Source: an uncultured Pseudomonadota bacterium | GTDB taxonomy: Bacteria; Pseudomonadota; Gammaproteobacteria; Burkholderiales; Thiobacillaceae | Direction of reading: 5' to 3' | Assembly (NCBI GenBank): GCA_903883985.1 | Contig: CAISDD010000363.1 | Coordinates: 1-14,145 of the forward strand | DNA: 14,145 nucleotides | Shown: one piece after another, positions 5,960-12,703 of the stretch | How the letters are laid out: each line of letters begins with the position of its first letter | How positions within the stretch are numbered: position 1 is the first letter of the stretch | The notes under the pieces: generated by a model | What the model saw: the letters and a program-made list of their open reading frames with translations, nothing else | What the model was told of the DNA's origin: nothing | Database searches by the model: none | Translations under genes and position numbers: made by a program

Positions 5960-8900
5960 TCACGCCGCCGCTCGCTCCCGCTCCCGCTCCCGTCCTCCGC
6001 TCTTCAGCGTGACGGCGTATTTCACCTCCACTTGACCCAGGGCTTCCAGAGCGCCAAACAGGCCGTTCGACAGGCGTAAACGCCAGGCCGAGCCAAGCAT
6101 CAAGTCGCAACTGGCCTGCGCATTGGCGTAGACCAGGGTCACCGGGCAACCATTGGCCTCGCGATGGGCGGCCATGACCTCCATCAGGGCACGAACCTCG
6201 GCTTCCGGTTTTAATACCAGCCTCAAACCAGTGGCGTAGCGGGTGCGGGCGGCATCCAGACTCATGAGTTCGTCGGCGGTGACGCGCATCCCGCCCGAAT
6301 ATTCATCATGGCTGGCACGGCCGGTGACGATCAGGAGCTCGTCCTCCTTGATGAAGCTACGAGAGGCCTCGAAGGCCTCGTTGAACACCGACACTTCCAC
6401 CTGCGCACCGCGGTCGTCCAGGGTGACGAAGCACATCTTGCCGCGCCGGGTCATCTGTGTGCGCATGCTGGAGACGATGCCGGCCAGGAGTTGCTGACCC
6501 GGCTGCGGCCTGACCTCTTTCAGGGGACGGGTGGCGATCCCTTTCAGGGAATCGCGGTCGGCATCGAAGGGATGGCCGCTGATGTAGAAGCCCAGCGCGG
6601 TCTTCTCCAGCGCCAGGCGTTCCTTCAGCGGCCATTGCGCCACCTCGATCAGGGGCGGCGGCGTGGAAGCCTCCTCATAGCCGAACAGGCTGTCCTGGGC
6701 CGCGTTGGCATGCTGGTTTTCCGCCCATTCCATGGCCAGACCCACGCTCATCAGGGCGGCGGCGCGGTTGGGATGGAGCGCGTCGAACGCCCCGGCACGC
6801 ACCAGCGCTTCGATGGCGCGACGGTTCACCACGCGACGATCCACCCGGTTGCAAAAATCGAACAGGCTGGTGAACGGCCCGCCCAGCTTGCCTTTCTCGC
6901 GGGCGGCGACGAGGTTGTCGATGGCGCTCTCACCCGTCCCTTTCACCGCACCCAGGCCATAGCGGATGCAGCTCCGATCCACCGGGACGAAGCGGTAGGA
7001 GGAGAGATTCACGTCCGGCGGCAGGATGAGGATGCGGTTCTTCACCGCGTCGTCGTGGAAGATCTTCACCGTGTCGGTGTTGTCGAGGTCCGAGGACAGC
7101 GAAGCGGCCATGAAGGCGGCGGCATGGTGGGCTTTCAGCCAGGCGGTCTGGTAGGTGACCACCGCGTAGGCCGCCGTGTGCGACTTGTTGAAGCCATATT
7201 CCGCAAACTTCTCCATCAGATCGAACAGTTTCATCGCCAGGGCCGCATCGTAGCCTTTCCTGGTCGCGCCCTCGCTGAAGATGCTGCGGTGCAGGGCCAT
7301 CTCCTCGACCTTCTTCTTGCCCATGGCCCGGCGCAAGAGGTCGGCGCCACCCAGGGTGTAGCCGCCGATGATCTGGGATATCTGCATCACCTGTTCCTGA
7401 TAGACAATGACGCCATAAGTGGGCTCCAGGCAGGCTTTCAAGTCCGGGTGAAAATAGTCGATGGCCTGCTTGCCCTTCTTGCGCAGGATGAAATCGTCCA
7501 CCATGCCAGAGCCCAGCGGCCCCGGACGGTAAAGCGCCAGCACCGCGATGATGTCCTCGAAGCGGTCCGGTTCCAACTTGGTCAGCAGCTTCTTCATGCC
7601 ATCCGATTCCAACTGGAAGATGGCAGTGGTATTGGCGGTCTTCAGTATCTCGTACGCTTTCGGGTCGGTGAACGGCAGGGTCTCCAGGTTCAGGTTCCAG
7701 GCGGGATCGAGTCGTCGGATGTACTTCACCGCCAGGTCGATGATGGTCAGGTTGCGCAGCCCCAAGAAGTCGAACTTCACCAGGCCGACCTTCTCCACGT
7801 CGTCCTTGTCGAACTGCGACACCACCGATTCCGAGCCCTCGGCGTTGTATAGGGGGCAGAAGTCGGTGAGTTTGCCCGGCGCGATCAGCACCCCGCCGGC
7901 ATGCATGCCGATGTTGCGGGTGAGGCCTTCGAGCTTCATCGCCAGTGCGAACAGCGCCTTCACATCCTCCTCGTTGTCCACCTTGGCCTTGAGCTCGGGC
8001 ACCTGCTCCAGGGCCTCGGCCAGGGTCACGTTCTTGCCAGGCGCCGAAGGGATCATCTTCGAGAGCAGATCGCAGAAGGTGTACGAGAGATCCAGCACTC
8101 GGCCGACGTCGCGCACCACAGCACGCGCGGCCATGGTGCCGAAAGTGACGATCTGGGACACCGCATCGGCGCCGTATTTCCGGCGCACGTATTCGATCAC
8201 GCGCCAGCGGTTGTCCTGGCAGAAGTCGATGTCGAAGTCGGGCATGGATACCCGCTCCGGGTTGAGAAAGCGCTCGAACAGGAGTGCATAGCGCAGCGGG
8301 TCGATATCGGTGATGCCGATGGAGAAGGCCACCAGGGAGCCCGCGCCGGAACCCCGGCCCGGCCCCACCGGCACGCCATTATTTTTGCCCCAGTTGATGA
8401 AATCCGCCACGATCAGGAAGTAGCCGGGGAAACCCATCTGGATGATGGTGTCGAGTTCCAGTTCCAGGCGCGCATCGTATTCCACCTGACGCGATGCGCG
8501 CACCGCCTCTTCCGGGAACAGGACTTCCATGCGCCGCGCCAGGCCATCTCGGGCGAATTGGCGCAGGTAGTCGTCCAGGGGCAGGCCGTCTGGCGTCGGA
8601 AAATCCGGCAGCTTGCTTTTGCCCAGTTCCAGTGTGAGGTTGCAGCGGCGCGCGATTTCCAGGGAGTTTTCCAGAGCCTCCGGCAGATCGGCGAACAGCG
8701 TCCCCATCTCGTCCTGAGTCTTGAAATAATCGTCATCCGTGAAGGTCTTAGGTCGGCGCTTGTCGGTCAGCGTAAAGCCCTCGGCGATGCACACCCGTGC
8801 CTCATGTGCGGTGTAATCGTCGCGTTGCAGGAATTGCACCGGATGCGTGGCCACCACAGGGAGACTCAGATCCTCCGCCAGGGTGACCGCGCGCGCCACG

Positions 8901-9439
8901 TGCAGATCGCATTCCGGGCGGCCATCGCGCTGCAACTCCAGGTAGTAACGGTTCGGGAAACGCCGCGCCCACTCGGCAGCCAGCGTGCGGGCGGAATCCA
9001 GGGAAGTGTTCACCAGAGCCTGACCGACATCCCCCAGATGCCCGCCGGACAGGGCGATCAACCCCTCGCCCCAAGCATCGAACCAGGACGGATCGACCAG
9101 GGCGCGACCACGATGCATGTTCTGGCGGTAGGCGCGCGAGAGCAGTTCGCACAGGTTGTGCCAGCCGGTTTTGTCCTGCACCAGCACCAGCAGGCGAGTA
9201 GGTTTGTCCACCGAGGCGGGGGGGGCCACCCAGAGGTCGCAGCCGGCGATCGGCTTCAGTCCCTTCTTGCGCGCCGCCGAATAGAATTTCACCAGGCCGA
9301 AGGTGTTGGCCAAATCGGTCAGGGCCAGCGCTGGCATGGCATCGTTCTTCGCCGCCAGAACCGCCTCGTCGATACGCAGGATGCTGTCCTGCACTGCGTA
9401 TTCGCTGTGCAGACGGAGATGGACGAAGGACGCGGTCAT
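5960..9439 (-). CDS. dnaE: DNA polymerase III alpha subunit DnaE
   Basis: The catalytic subunit of the replicative DNA polymerase; 1159 residues, the usual DnaE1 size. The N-terminal PHP domain begins FVHLRLHSEYAVQDS (5-19), with TDLANTFGLVKFY and IKPI-like context. The palm domain shows GPGRGSGAGSLVA (359-371) and the catalytic aspartates Asp401 and Asp403 in MPDFDIDFCQDNR, with the third, Asp557, in VKFDFLGL (E. coli D401, D403, D555). The C-terminal third carries the HhH and OB-fold region (LLAGIVSSMRTQMTRRG, then VTLDDRGAQVEVSVFNE). The ATG fits the family N-terminus but is preceded by a pyrimidine-rich leader without Shine-Dalgarno. The tail SGGRERERERAAA is encoded by a short tandem repeat. 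It is transcribed convergently with comF and stands as its own unit. Confidence 0.99.
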   Translation of the reverse strand: MTASFVHLRLHSEYAVQDSILRIDEAVLAAKNDAMPALALTDLANTFGLVKFYSAARKKGLKPIAGCDLWVAPPASVDKPTRLLVLVQDKTGWHNLCELLSRAYRQNMHRGRALVDPSWFDAWGEGLIALSGGHLGDVGQALVNTSLDSARTLAAEWARRFPNRYYLELQRDGRPECDLHVARAVTLAEDLSLPVVATHPVQFLQRDDYTAHEARVCIAEGFTLTDKRRPKTFTDDDYFKTQDEMGTLFADLPEALENSLEIARRCNLTLELGKSKLPDFPTPDGLPLDDYLRQFARDGLARRMEVLFPEEAVRASRQVEYDARLELELDTIIQMGFPGYFLIVADFINWGKNNGVPVGPGRGSGAGSLVAFSIGITDIDPLRYALLFERFLNPERVSMPDFDIDFCQDNRWRVIEYVRRKYGADAVSQIVTFGTMAARAVVRDVGRVLDLSYTFCDLLSKMIPSAPGKNVTLAEALEQVPELKAKVDNEEDVKALFALAMKLEGLTRNIGMHAGGVLIAPGKLTDFCPLYNAEGSESVVSQFDKDDVEKVGLVKFDFLGLRNLTIIDLAVKYIRRLDPAWNLNLETLPFTDPKAYEILKTANTTAIFQLESDGMKKLLTKLEPDRFEDIIAVLALYRPGPLGSGMVDDFILRKKGKQAIDYFHPDLKACLEPTYGVIVYQEQVMQISQIIGGYTLGGADLLRRAMGKKKVEEMALHRSIFSEGATRKGYDAALAMKLFDLMEKFAEYGFNKSHTAAYAVVTYQTAWLKAHHAAAFMAASLSSDLDNTDTVKIFHDDAVKNRILILPPDVNLSSYRFVPVDRSCIRYGLGAVKGTGESAIDNLVAAREKGKLGGPFTSLFDFCNRVDRRVVNRRAIEALVRAGAFDALHPNRAAALMSVGLAMEWAENQHANAAQDSLFGYEEASTPPPLIEVAQWPLKERLALEKTALGFYISGHPFDADRDSLKGIATRPLKEVRPQPGQQLLAGIVSSMRTQMTRRGKMCFVTLDDRGAQVEVSVFNEAFEASRSFIKEDELLIVTGRASHDEYSGGMRVTADELMSLDAARTRYATGLRLVLKPEAEVRALMEVMAAHREANGCPVTLVYANAQASCDLMLGSAWRLRLSNGLFGALEALGQVEVKYAVTLKSGGRERERERAAA
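5974..5991. repeat. Three tandem GCTCCC hexamers at the dnaE 3' end
   Basis: Exactly three copies of GCTCCC (plus strand) lie in the last codons of dnaE and produce the alternating Arg-Glu tail (RERERER). Units are multiples of three, so copy-number changes would keep the frame and only alter the length of a charged, probably unstructured tail. Confidence 0.8.
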
Positions 9440-9456
9440 GGGAGGGGAGGGCAGCG

Positions 9457-9476
9457 AAAACGCGGATTTTACCGCG
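9457..9476 (-). terminator. Weak hairpin plus T4 between the PEP-CTERM gene and dnaE
   Basis: Read on the minus strand, the sequence is CGCGG, loop TAAAAT, CCGCG, then TTTT: a perfect 5-bp stem (9461-9465 with 9472-9476) followed by four Ts (9457-9460). It could weakly terminate PEP-CTERM transcripts ahead of dnaE. The same loop, TAAAAT (9466-9471), could instead serve as a -10 box for dnaE (start site near 9459, leader of about 20 nt), although no convincing -35 lies 16-18 bases upstream. I cannot decide between the two readings. Confidence 0.3.
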
Positions 9477-9488
9477 CCTTCACCCTAC

Positions 9489-9503
9489 CCGGCTTGAAGC
9501 CGG
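9489..9503 (-). other. Hairpin immediately after the PEP-CTERM stop codon
   Basis: A near-perfect palindrome (CCGGCTT-G-AAGCCGG on the plus strand) starts one base past the TGA at 9505-9507. On the transcript it would form about a 6-bp GC-rich stem with a 3-base loop. No U-run follows, so an intrinsic terminator is doubtful; 3'-end protection is possible. Confidence 0.4.
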
Positions 9504-9504
9504 A

Positions 9505-10191
9505 TCATTCGGGCACCGCCCCATGACGCTTGCTCCTCGCAGGGCCACGGCGCAGGGCCAGGCCCACCAGCCAAAGGCCTGCCAGCAGCATGGTCCAGGA
9601 CTCGGGCTCGGGCACGGGAGCAGGCTGATTCGTCATGTTCCCCGCAGCATCCGCGTACAGAAGAGTATCGAAACTGACCGGGGAAAGGTGGCTGGAATCG
9701 ACGCCGCCTTCCCTCACCATCCAGGATTTGTGTTGCTGATTGGGGTCGAAGAACTGCGACCCGGCCTCACCCGAAATGCCGTGGGACAAAGCGAATAAAA
9801 AAGAGCCAGGCCCGTTCGCCTCCAGGAATCCATCGGGGCCGCCGCCATCGCGTTCACCCGACCTCTTGCCGGTGACCGGATCGAACGAGTCCGGACCCGA
9901 CTGGTCGGGAGCAGCCTGATCGACCGGACCCTTCACCTCGCCGAAAGCGGCATTGAAGAACACGTTGAACAAGGTATCGAGCGTATCGCCCAGGACGGTG
10001 CTGGCATAATTGAGCCCATCACCCGCCCCTTTTTGGGTATCGGTATCCTTCAATGGCTTCGGTTTGTAGCCCGTGTCGAAACACACCCCGCCCTTGATGG
10101 ACAGGTTGGCAAGCGCGGCCCCCGCCGGCTGCGCAACGAGCAGCGCGATGAGTCCGAGCGTAGCCGCCACCCTGAAGCCTTTAGCAACCAT
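9505..10191 (-). CDS. Secreted PEP-CTERM domain protein
   Basis: A 228-residue exported protein. It starts with a Sec-type signal peptide (positive K4/R7, hydrophobic core 8-20, likely cleavage after QPAGAALA near residue 28). It ends with a PEP-CTERM sorting signal: VPEPESW (193-199), hydrophobic helix MLLAGLWLVGLAL (201-213), then the basic run RRGPARSKR. In known systems this tail is cut by an exosortase (EpsH/XrtA) and the protein goes to the outer surface or biofilm matrix. The middle (30-190) is Gly/Asp/Pro-rich and I recognise no domain. I prefer ATG 10191 over the in-frame GTG 10221 because the signal peptide then begins correctly. The tail continues about 14 residues past the first RR, longer than usual. 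No exosortase is in the window. Confidence 0.85.
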   Translation of the reverse strand: MVAKGFRVAATLGLIALLVAQPAGAALANLSIKGGVCFDTGYKPKPLKDTDTQKGAGDGLNYASTVLGDTLDTLFNVFFNAAFGEVKGPVDQAAPDQSGPDSFDPVTGKRSGERDGGGPDGFLEANGPGSFLFALSHGISGEAGSQFFDPNQQHKSWMVREGGVDSSHLSPVSFDTLLYADAAGNMTNQPAPVPEPESWTMLLAGLWLVGLALRRGPARSKRHGAVPE

Positions 10192-10228
10192 GTCGCTGAC
10201 TATACCTTGGGACCGCCGCACAGCGCAT
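10181..10228 (-). CDS. Possible 15-residue leader ORF overlapping the PEP-CTERM start
   Basis: On the minus strand an ATG at 10226-10228 follows GGAGGG (10235-10240) at an ideal 6-base spacing and opens a 15-codon frame, MRCAAVPRYSQRHGC, ending in TAA at 10181-10183. That stop is beyond the PEP-CTERM ATG (10189-10191), so the two frames overlap by 11 bases in different phases. The strong ribosome-binding site serves this frame rather than the main gene, whose own AAGG is 13 bases from its ATG. Translation of the leader could be coupled to, or compete with, the main gene. Alternatively the site simply loads ribosomes that shift to the nearby ATG. Confidence 0.35.
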   Translation of the reverse strand: MRCAAVPRYSQRHGC

Positions 10229-10259
10229 GTTCTACCCTCCGGAAAAACCTTTACTTCAA

Positions 10260-10288
10260 TTTATAGCAAGAACCGCGCCACAATACAA
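10260..10288 (-). promoter_or_regulatory. Candidate sigma70 promoter of the PEP-CTERM gene
   Basis: Minus strand: -35 TTGTAT (10283-10288), exactly 17 bases, then -10 TATAAA (10260-10265, 5 of 6) preceded by TGC, an extended -10. The start site would be near 10253, giving about 12 bases before the GGAGGG at 10235-10240 and about 60 bases before the PEP-CTERM ATG. An A-rich tract at 10305-10315 upstream of the -35 could act as an UP-like element. The rest of the gene-free stretch 10289-10553 contains nothing I can support; a lone TTGACA at 10353-10358 has no matching -10. Confidence 0.55.
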
Positions 10289-10564
10289 CTCTATGTTTAC
10301 TAGTGATTTTTCTATCTGTAAGGCAACAGGAACCGAGAACATCGACAAGAAATTGACACTTGAGGCGAGTAATAGTCGGCGTCGGTTCGACTCGAAGCGG
10401 TGAGCTTCCCCCCGTTCGGGCGCCAGACTGGATAAACTCGGCGCCGAGGCTCCCCTCCCGATTCGCGGTCGCGCCGTCCGCGCACAAGCAGGTACAAGAA
10501 AAGCCAGTACCACCCACTCACCCGCCAAGCTGGCGATCAAACCCACTCCGCGCGGAAGGCGCCC

Positions 10565-11407
10565 ATGAAAATCCCTAAAAGACTCGAACCCCTGCTGGAA
10601 GACGGCCTGATCGACGACGTGATCCGCCAACTCATGAGCGGCAAGGAGGCGATGGTGTTTGTTGTCCGCTGCGGCGACGAGGTGCGCTGCGCCAAGGTTT
10701 ACAAGGAGGCTAACAAGCGCGCCTTCCGCCAGAGCGTCGATTACACGGAGAACCGCAAGGTGAAGAACAGCCGCCAGGCGCGCGCCATGGCGAAGGGCAC
10801 GCGCTATGGCCGCGAAGCCCAGGAGGAGGCCTGGCAAAACGCCGAGGTCGATGCCCTGTATCGTCTGGCCGCTGCCGGCGTGCGCGTGCCGAAACCGTAC
10901 AACTTCCACGCCGGCGTGTTGCTGATGGAATTGGTCACCGACGCCAATGGCAACGCCGCCCCGCGCCTGAATGACATGGAGTTCACACCGGAACAGGCGC
11001 GCGGACATTTCCAGGCACTGCTGCGCCAGGTGGTGCTGATGTTGTGCGCCGGGGTCATCCATGGAGACCTGTCGGAATTCAACATCCTGGTCAGTGAAGA
11101 AGGCCCGGTCATCATCGACCTGCCGCAAGCCGTGGATGCCGCCGGCAACAACCACGCGCGCGCCATGCTGGAACGCGATGTCGCCAATCTGACCGCTTAT
11201 TTCGGCCGCTTTGCGCCGGAATTGCTATCCAGCAAGTACGGCCGGGAAATCTGGGCCCTCTATGAACACGGCGAATTGACTCCTGAATCCCCACTCAGTG
11301 GCCATTTCGCGGAAAGCAAAAAGCCGGTGGACTTGCGCGGCGTCCTCCGGGAAATCGACGACGCCCGCGCCGAGGAGGCTGCCAGACAGTTGCGCATGCA
11401 GGAATAG
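10565..11407 (+). CDS. RIO-family serine protein kinase/ATPase
   Basis: A 280-residue atypical kinase of the RIO family. In archaea and eukaryotes RIO proteins act in small-subunit ribosome maturation; bacterial members are of uncertain function. Visible elements are the glycine-poor nucleotide loop LMSGKEAMVFVV (23-34), the ATP-anchoring Lys44 in CAKVYK, the catalytic loop HGDLSEFNIL (166-175, with Asp168 and Asn173), and the metal-binding loop IIDLPQAVD (183-191, Asp185) in place of the DFG of classical kinases. RIO1-type features include the basic segment after Lys44 (about 50-85). The start is well supported: ATG with GGAAGG at 10554-10559, spacing 5. It is transcribed alone; the next gene follows after 66 bases. 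No substrate can be inferred from the neighbours. Confidence 0.9.
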   Translation: MKIPKRLEPLLEDGLIDDVIRQLMSGKEAMVFVVRCGDEVRCAKVYKEANKRAFRQSVDYTENRKVKNSRQARAMAKGTRYGREAQEEAWQNAEVDALYRLAAAGVRVPKPYNFHAGVLLMELVTDANGNAAPRLNDMEFTPEQARGHFQALLRQVVLMLCAGVIHGDLSEFNILVSEEGPVIIDLPQAVDAAGNNHARAMLERDVANLTAYFGRFAPELLSSKYGREIWALYEHGELTPESPLSGHFAESKKPVDLRGVLREIDDARAEEAARQLRMQE

Positions 11408-11425
11408 CGCGCGGCGCACTGGAGC

Positions 11426-11470
11426 TTATTGCAACCTTGTGGCGTTAATGATCGGGGTGTGTTTCAATAA
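11426..11470. promoter_or_regulatory. Imperfect dyad upstream of the Fur-family gene
   Basis: TTATTGCAAC (11426-11435) and GTTTCAATAA (11461-11470) are inverted copies matching at 9 of 10 positions, separated by 25 bases, and the right arm ends 3 bases before the ATG. Two symmetric half-sites this close to the start are a candidate operator for autoregulation by the downstream Fur-like repressor. The arms do not match the Fur or Zur boxes I know (GATAATGATAATCATTATC; TGTTATAATATAACA type), so another regulator or an RNA stem is possible. No convincing -35/-10 pair is visible in this 66-base gap. Confidence 0.35.
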
Positions 11471-11473
11471 GTC

Positions 11474-11935
11474 ATGAAAGCCTCACCCAACGCCACTGCT
11501 CCGGCTTCTTTCCCCGCCATCGAGTCCACCATCCGCGCAACCGGAGCGCGCGTAACCACTTCCCGCGTCAGGGTGTACGCTCTGCTTCAGAACGCCCAGG
11601 GGCCGCTGTGCCACCGCGAAATCGAACAACGGCTGTCCGGCGAAGCGCTCCCGGCCATGGATCGCGTCACCCTCTACCGCGTACTCGACTGGCTGGCGCA
11701 GGCGGGGCTGGCGCACAAGGCCGCCGATACGCGCGGCGTATTCCGCTTCTCGGCGGCGACCTCCGATGGCGAACACCTGCGCCACATGCACTTCCGCTGC
11801 ACCGCGTGCGGCGGCGTGTTTTGCCTGGAAATGTCGCAGCCCTCGCTGCCCGAGTTACCTCAAGGATTCCGCCTTGCCAGCGCGGAATTCGATATTCGCG
11901 GCGTATGCCCCGACTGCGCAGGCAAACGTCCATGA
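11474..11935 (+). CDS. Fur-family transcriptional regulator, Zur-like
   Basis: A 153-residue metal-responsive repressor. The N-terminal winged helix shows the family pattern GARVTTSRVRVYALL (24-38), GPLCHREIEQRL (43-54) and the recognition region MDRVTLYRVLDWLAQAGL (62-79). The C-terminal dimerisation half has the metal-site histidines H101, H104 and H106 in EHLRHMHF, the first zinc pair CTAC (109-112) and the second pair CPDC (145-148), which together form the structural Cys4 zinc site. Its stop overlaps the ATG of a ZIP metal-transporter gene as ATGA, so the two are one transcription unit. That context favours zinc sensing (Zur) over iron (Fur), but the sequence alone does not prove it. Shine-Dalgarno is weak. 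A dyad (11426-11470) before the start may be its operator. Confidence 0.9.
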   Translation: MKASPNATAPASFPAIESTIRATGARVTTSRVRVYALLQNAQGPLCHREIEQRLSGEALPAMDRVTLYRVLDWLAQAGLAHKAADTRGVFRFSAATSDGEHLRHMHFRCTACGGVFCLEMSQPSLPELPQGFRLASAEFDIRGVCPDCAGKRP

Positions 11936-12687
11936 CCCTGGTCCTCATCCTGCTCGCCACCTTCACCGGCGGCATACTTTCCGTATTCGCCGCGGCCACG
12001 CTGTCGCTGACGGTGCTGGCCAATCTGGCACATCGACTGGTCGCGCTCTCCGTGGGCATCCTGCTGGCTGTGGCCTTTCTCGACCTGCTACCCGAAGCCG
12101 CCGCAGGACTGGATATCCAGACCGTGGGCGGGGGCATCATCGCCGGCATCCTGTTGTTCTTCATGCTGGAAAAGACGGCGCTGTGGCGCCATGACCACGC
12201 CCACGAGGTCCATGCCGGTCACGCCCACGAGTCCGGCCCTTCACCCACCGGAATGATGATCGTGCTGGGCAGTGCGATGCATAACTTCGTCGACGGCGTG
12301 CTCATCTCCGCCGCCTTTCTCGAGGACATCCACCTGGGACTGGCCACGGCGATCGCCGTAGTCGCCCACGAAATCCCGCATGAGATCGGCGACTTCATCG
12401 TGCTGCTGGCCGCCGGCCACAGCCGCAGACAGACGCTCTGGCTCAATGTGCTGGCCGGCTCAGCCTCCGTCCTGGGCGGCATCCTGGGCTGGATCTTCCT
12501 GCGCAACATCAGCGGCGCGATTCCCTACGTAATGTCCCTGGCGGTCGCCAGCTTCATCTACATCGCCGTGGCCGACCTGATCCCGGAATTACAAGAACAC
12601 CGCCGTCCCCACGACTTCCCGGCCCAGCTCGCCTTGCTGCTCGCGGGCATCGGCATGGTCCTGCTGACCATGCACCTGGCGGGGTGA
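11932..12687 (+). CDS. ZIP-family metal transporter
   Basis: An inner-membrane divalent-metal permease of 251 residues with about eight transmembrane helices. The two ZIP signature motifs of the binuclear metal site are both intact: HNFVDG in TM4 (117-122) and HEIPHEIGD in TM5 (146-154); LDLLPEA in TM2 (50-56) is also typical. The loop between TM3 and TM4 is histidine-rich (H87, H89, H91, H94, H97, H99), a usual metal-binding loop. The open frame extends back to 11608, but that part is a shadow of the regulator gene; I start at ATG 11932, overlapping the regulator stop by 4 nt. Zinc is the likeliest substrate by family and partner; iron or manganese cannot be excluded. It ends 16 bases before the convergent aminotransferase stop. 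Confidence 0.94.
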   Translation: MTLVLILLATFTGGILSVFAAATLSLTVLANLAHRLVALSVGILLAVAFLDLLPEAAAGLDIQTVGGGIIAGILLFFMLEKTALWRHDHAHEVHAGHAHESGPSPTGMMIVLGSAMHNFVDGVLISAAFLEDIHLGLATAIAVVAHEIPHEIGDFIVLLAAGHSRRQTLWLNVLAGSASVLGGILGWIFLRNISGAIPYVMSLAVASFIYIAVADLIPELQEHRRPHDFPAQLALLLAGIGMVLLTMHLAG

Positions 12688-12703
12688 AGCCGCCCACCCA
12701 GGG

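Noticed and set aside
6308..9526. Long plus-strand open frames (514 and 541 codons) opposite dnaE
   Set aside because: They lie wholly antisense to a fully motif-supported dnaE and read as Arg/Gln/His-rich shadow translations typical of GC-rich DNA, with no recognisable domain.
10353..10381. TTGACA at 10353-10358 as a promoter for the RIO kinase
   Set aside because: No -10-like hexamer occurs at 16-18 bases; the nearest candidate, TAATAG, is only 11 bases away.
10380..10400. GGTTCGACTC resembling a tRNA T-loop
   Set aside because: The flanking bases cannot form the 5-bp T stem and there is no acceptor, anticodon or D arm around it.
10256..11155. 299-codon minus-strand open frame across the RIO kinase and its upstream region
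   Set aside because: Mostly the antisense of the kinase gene, no known family resemblance, and it would cover the PEP-CTERM promoter.
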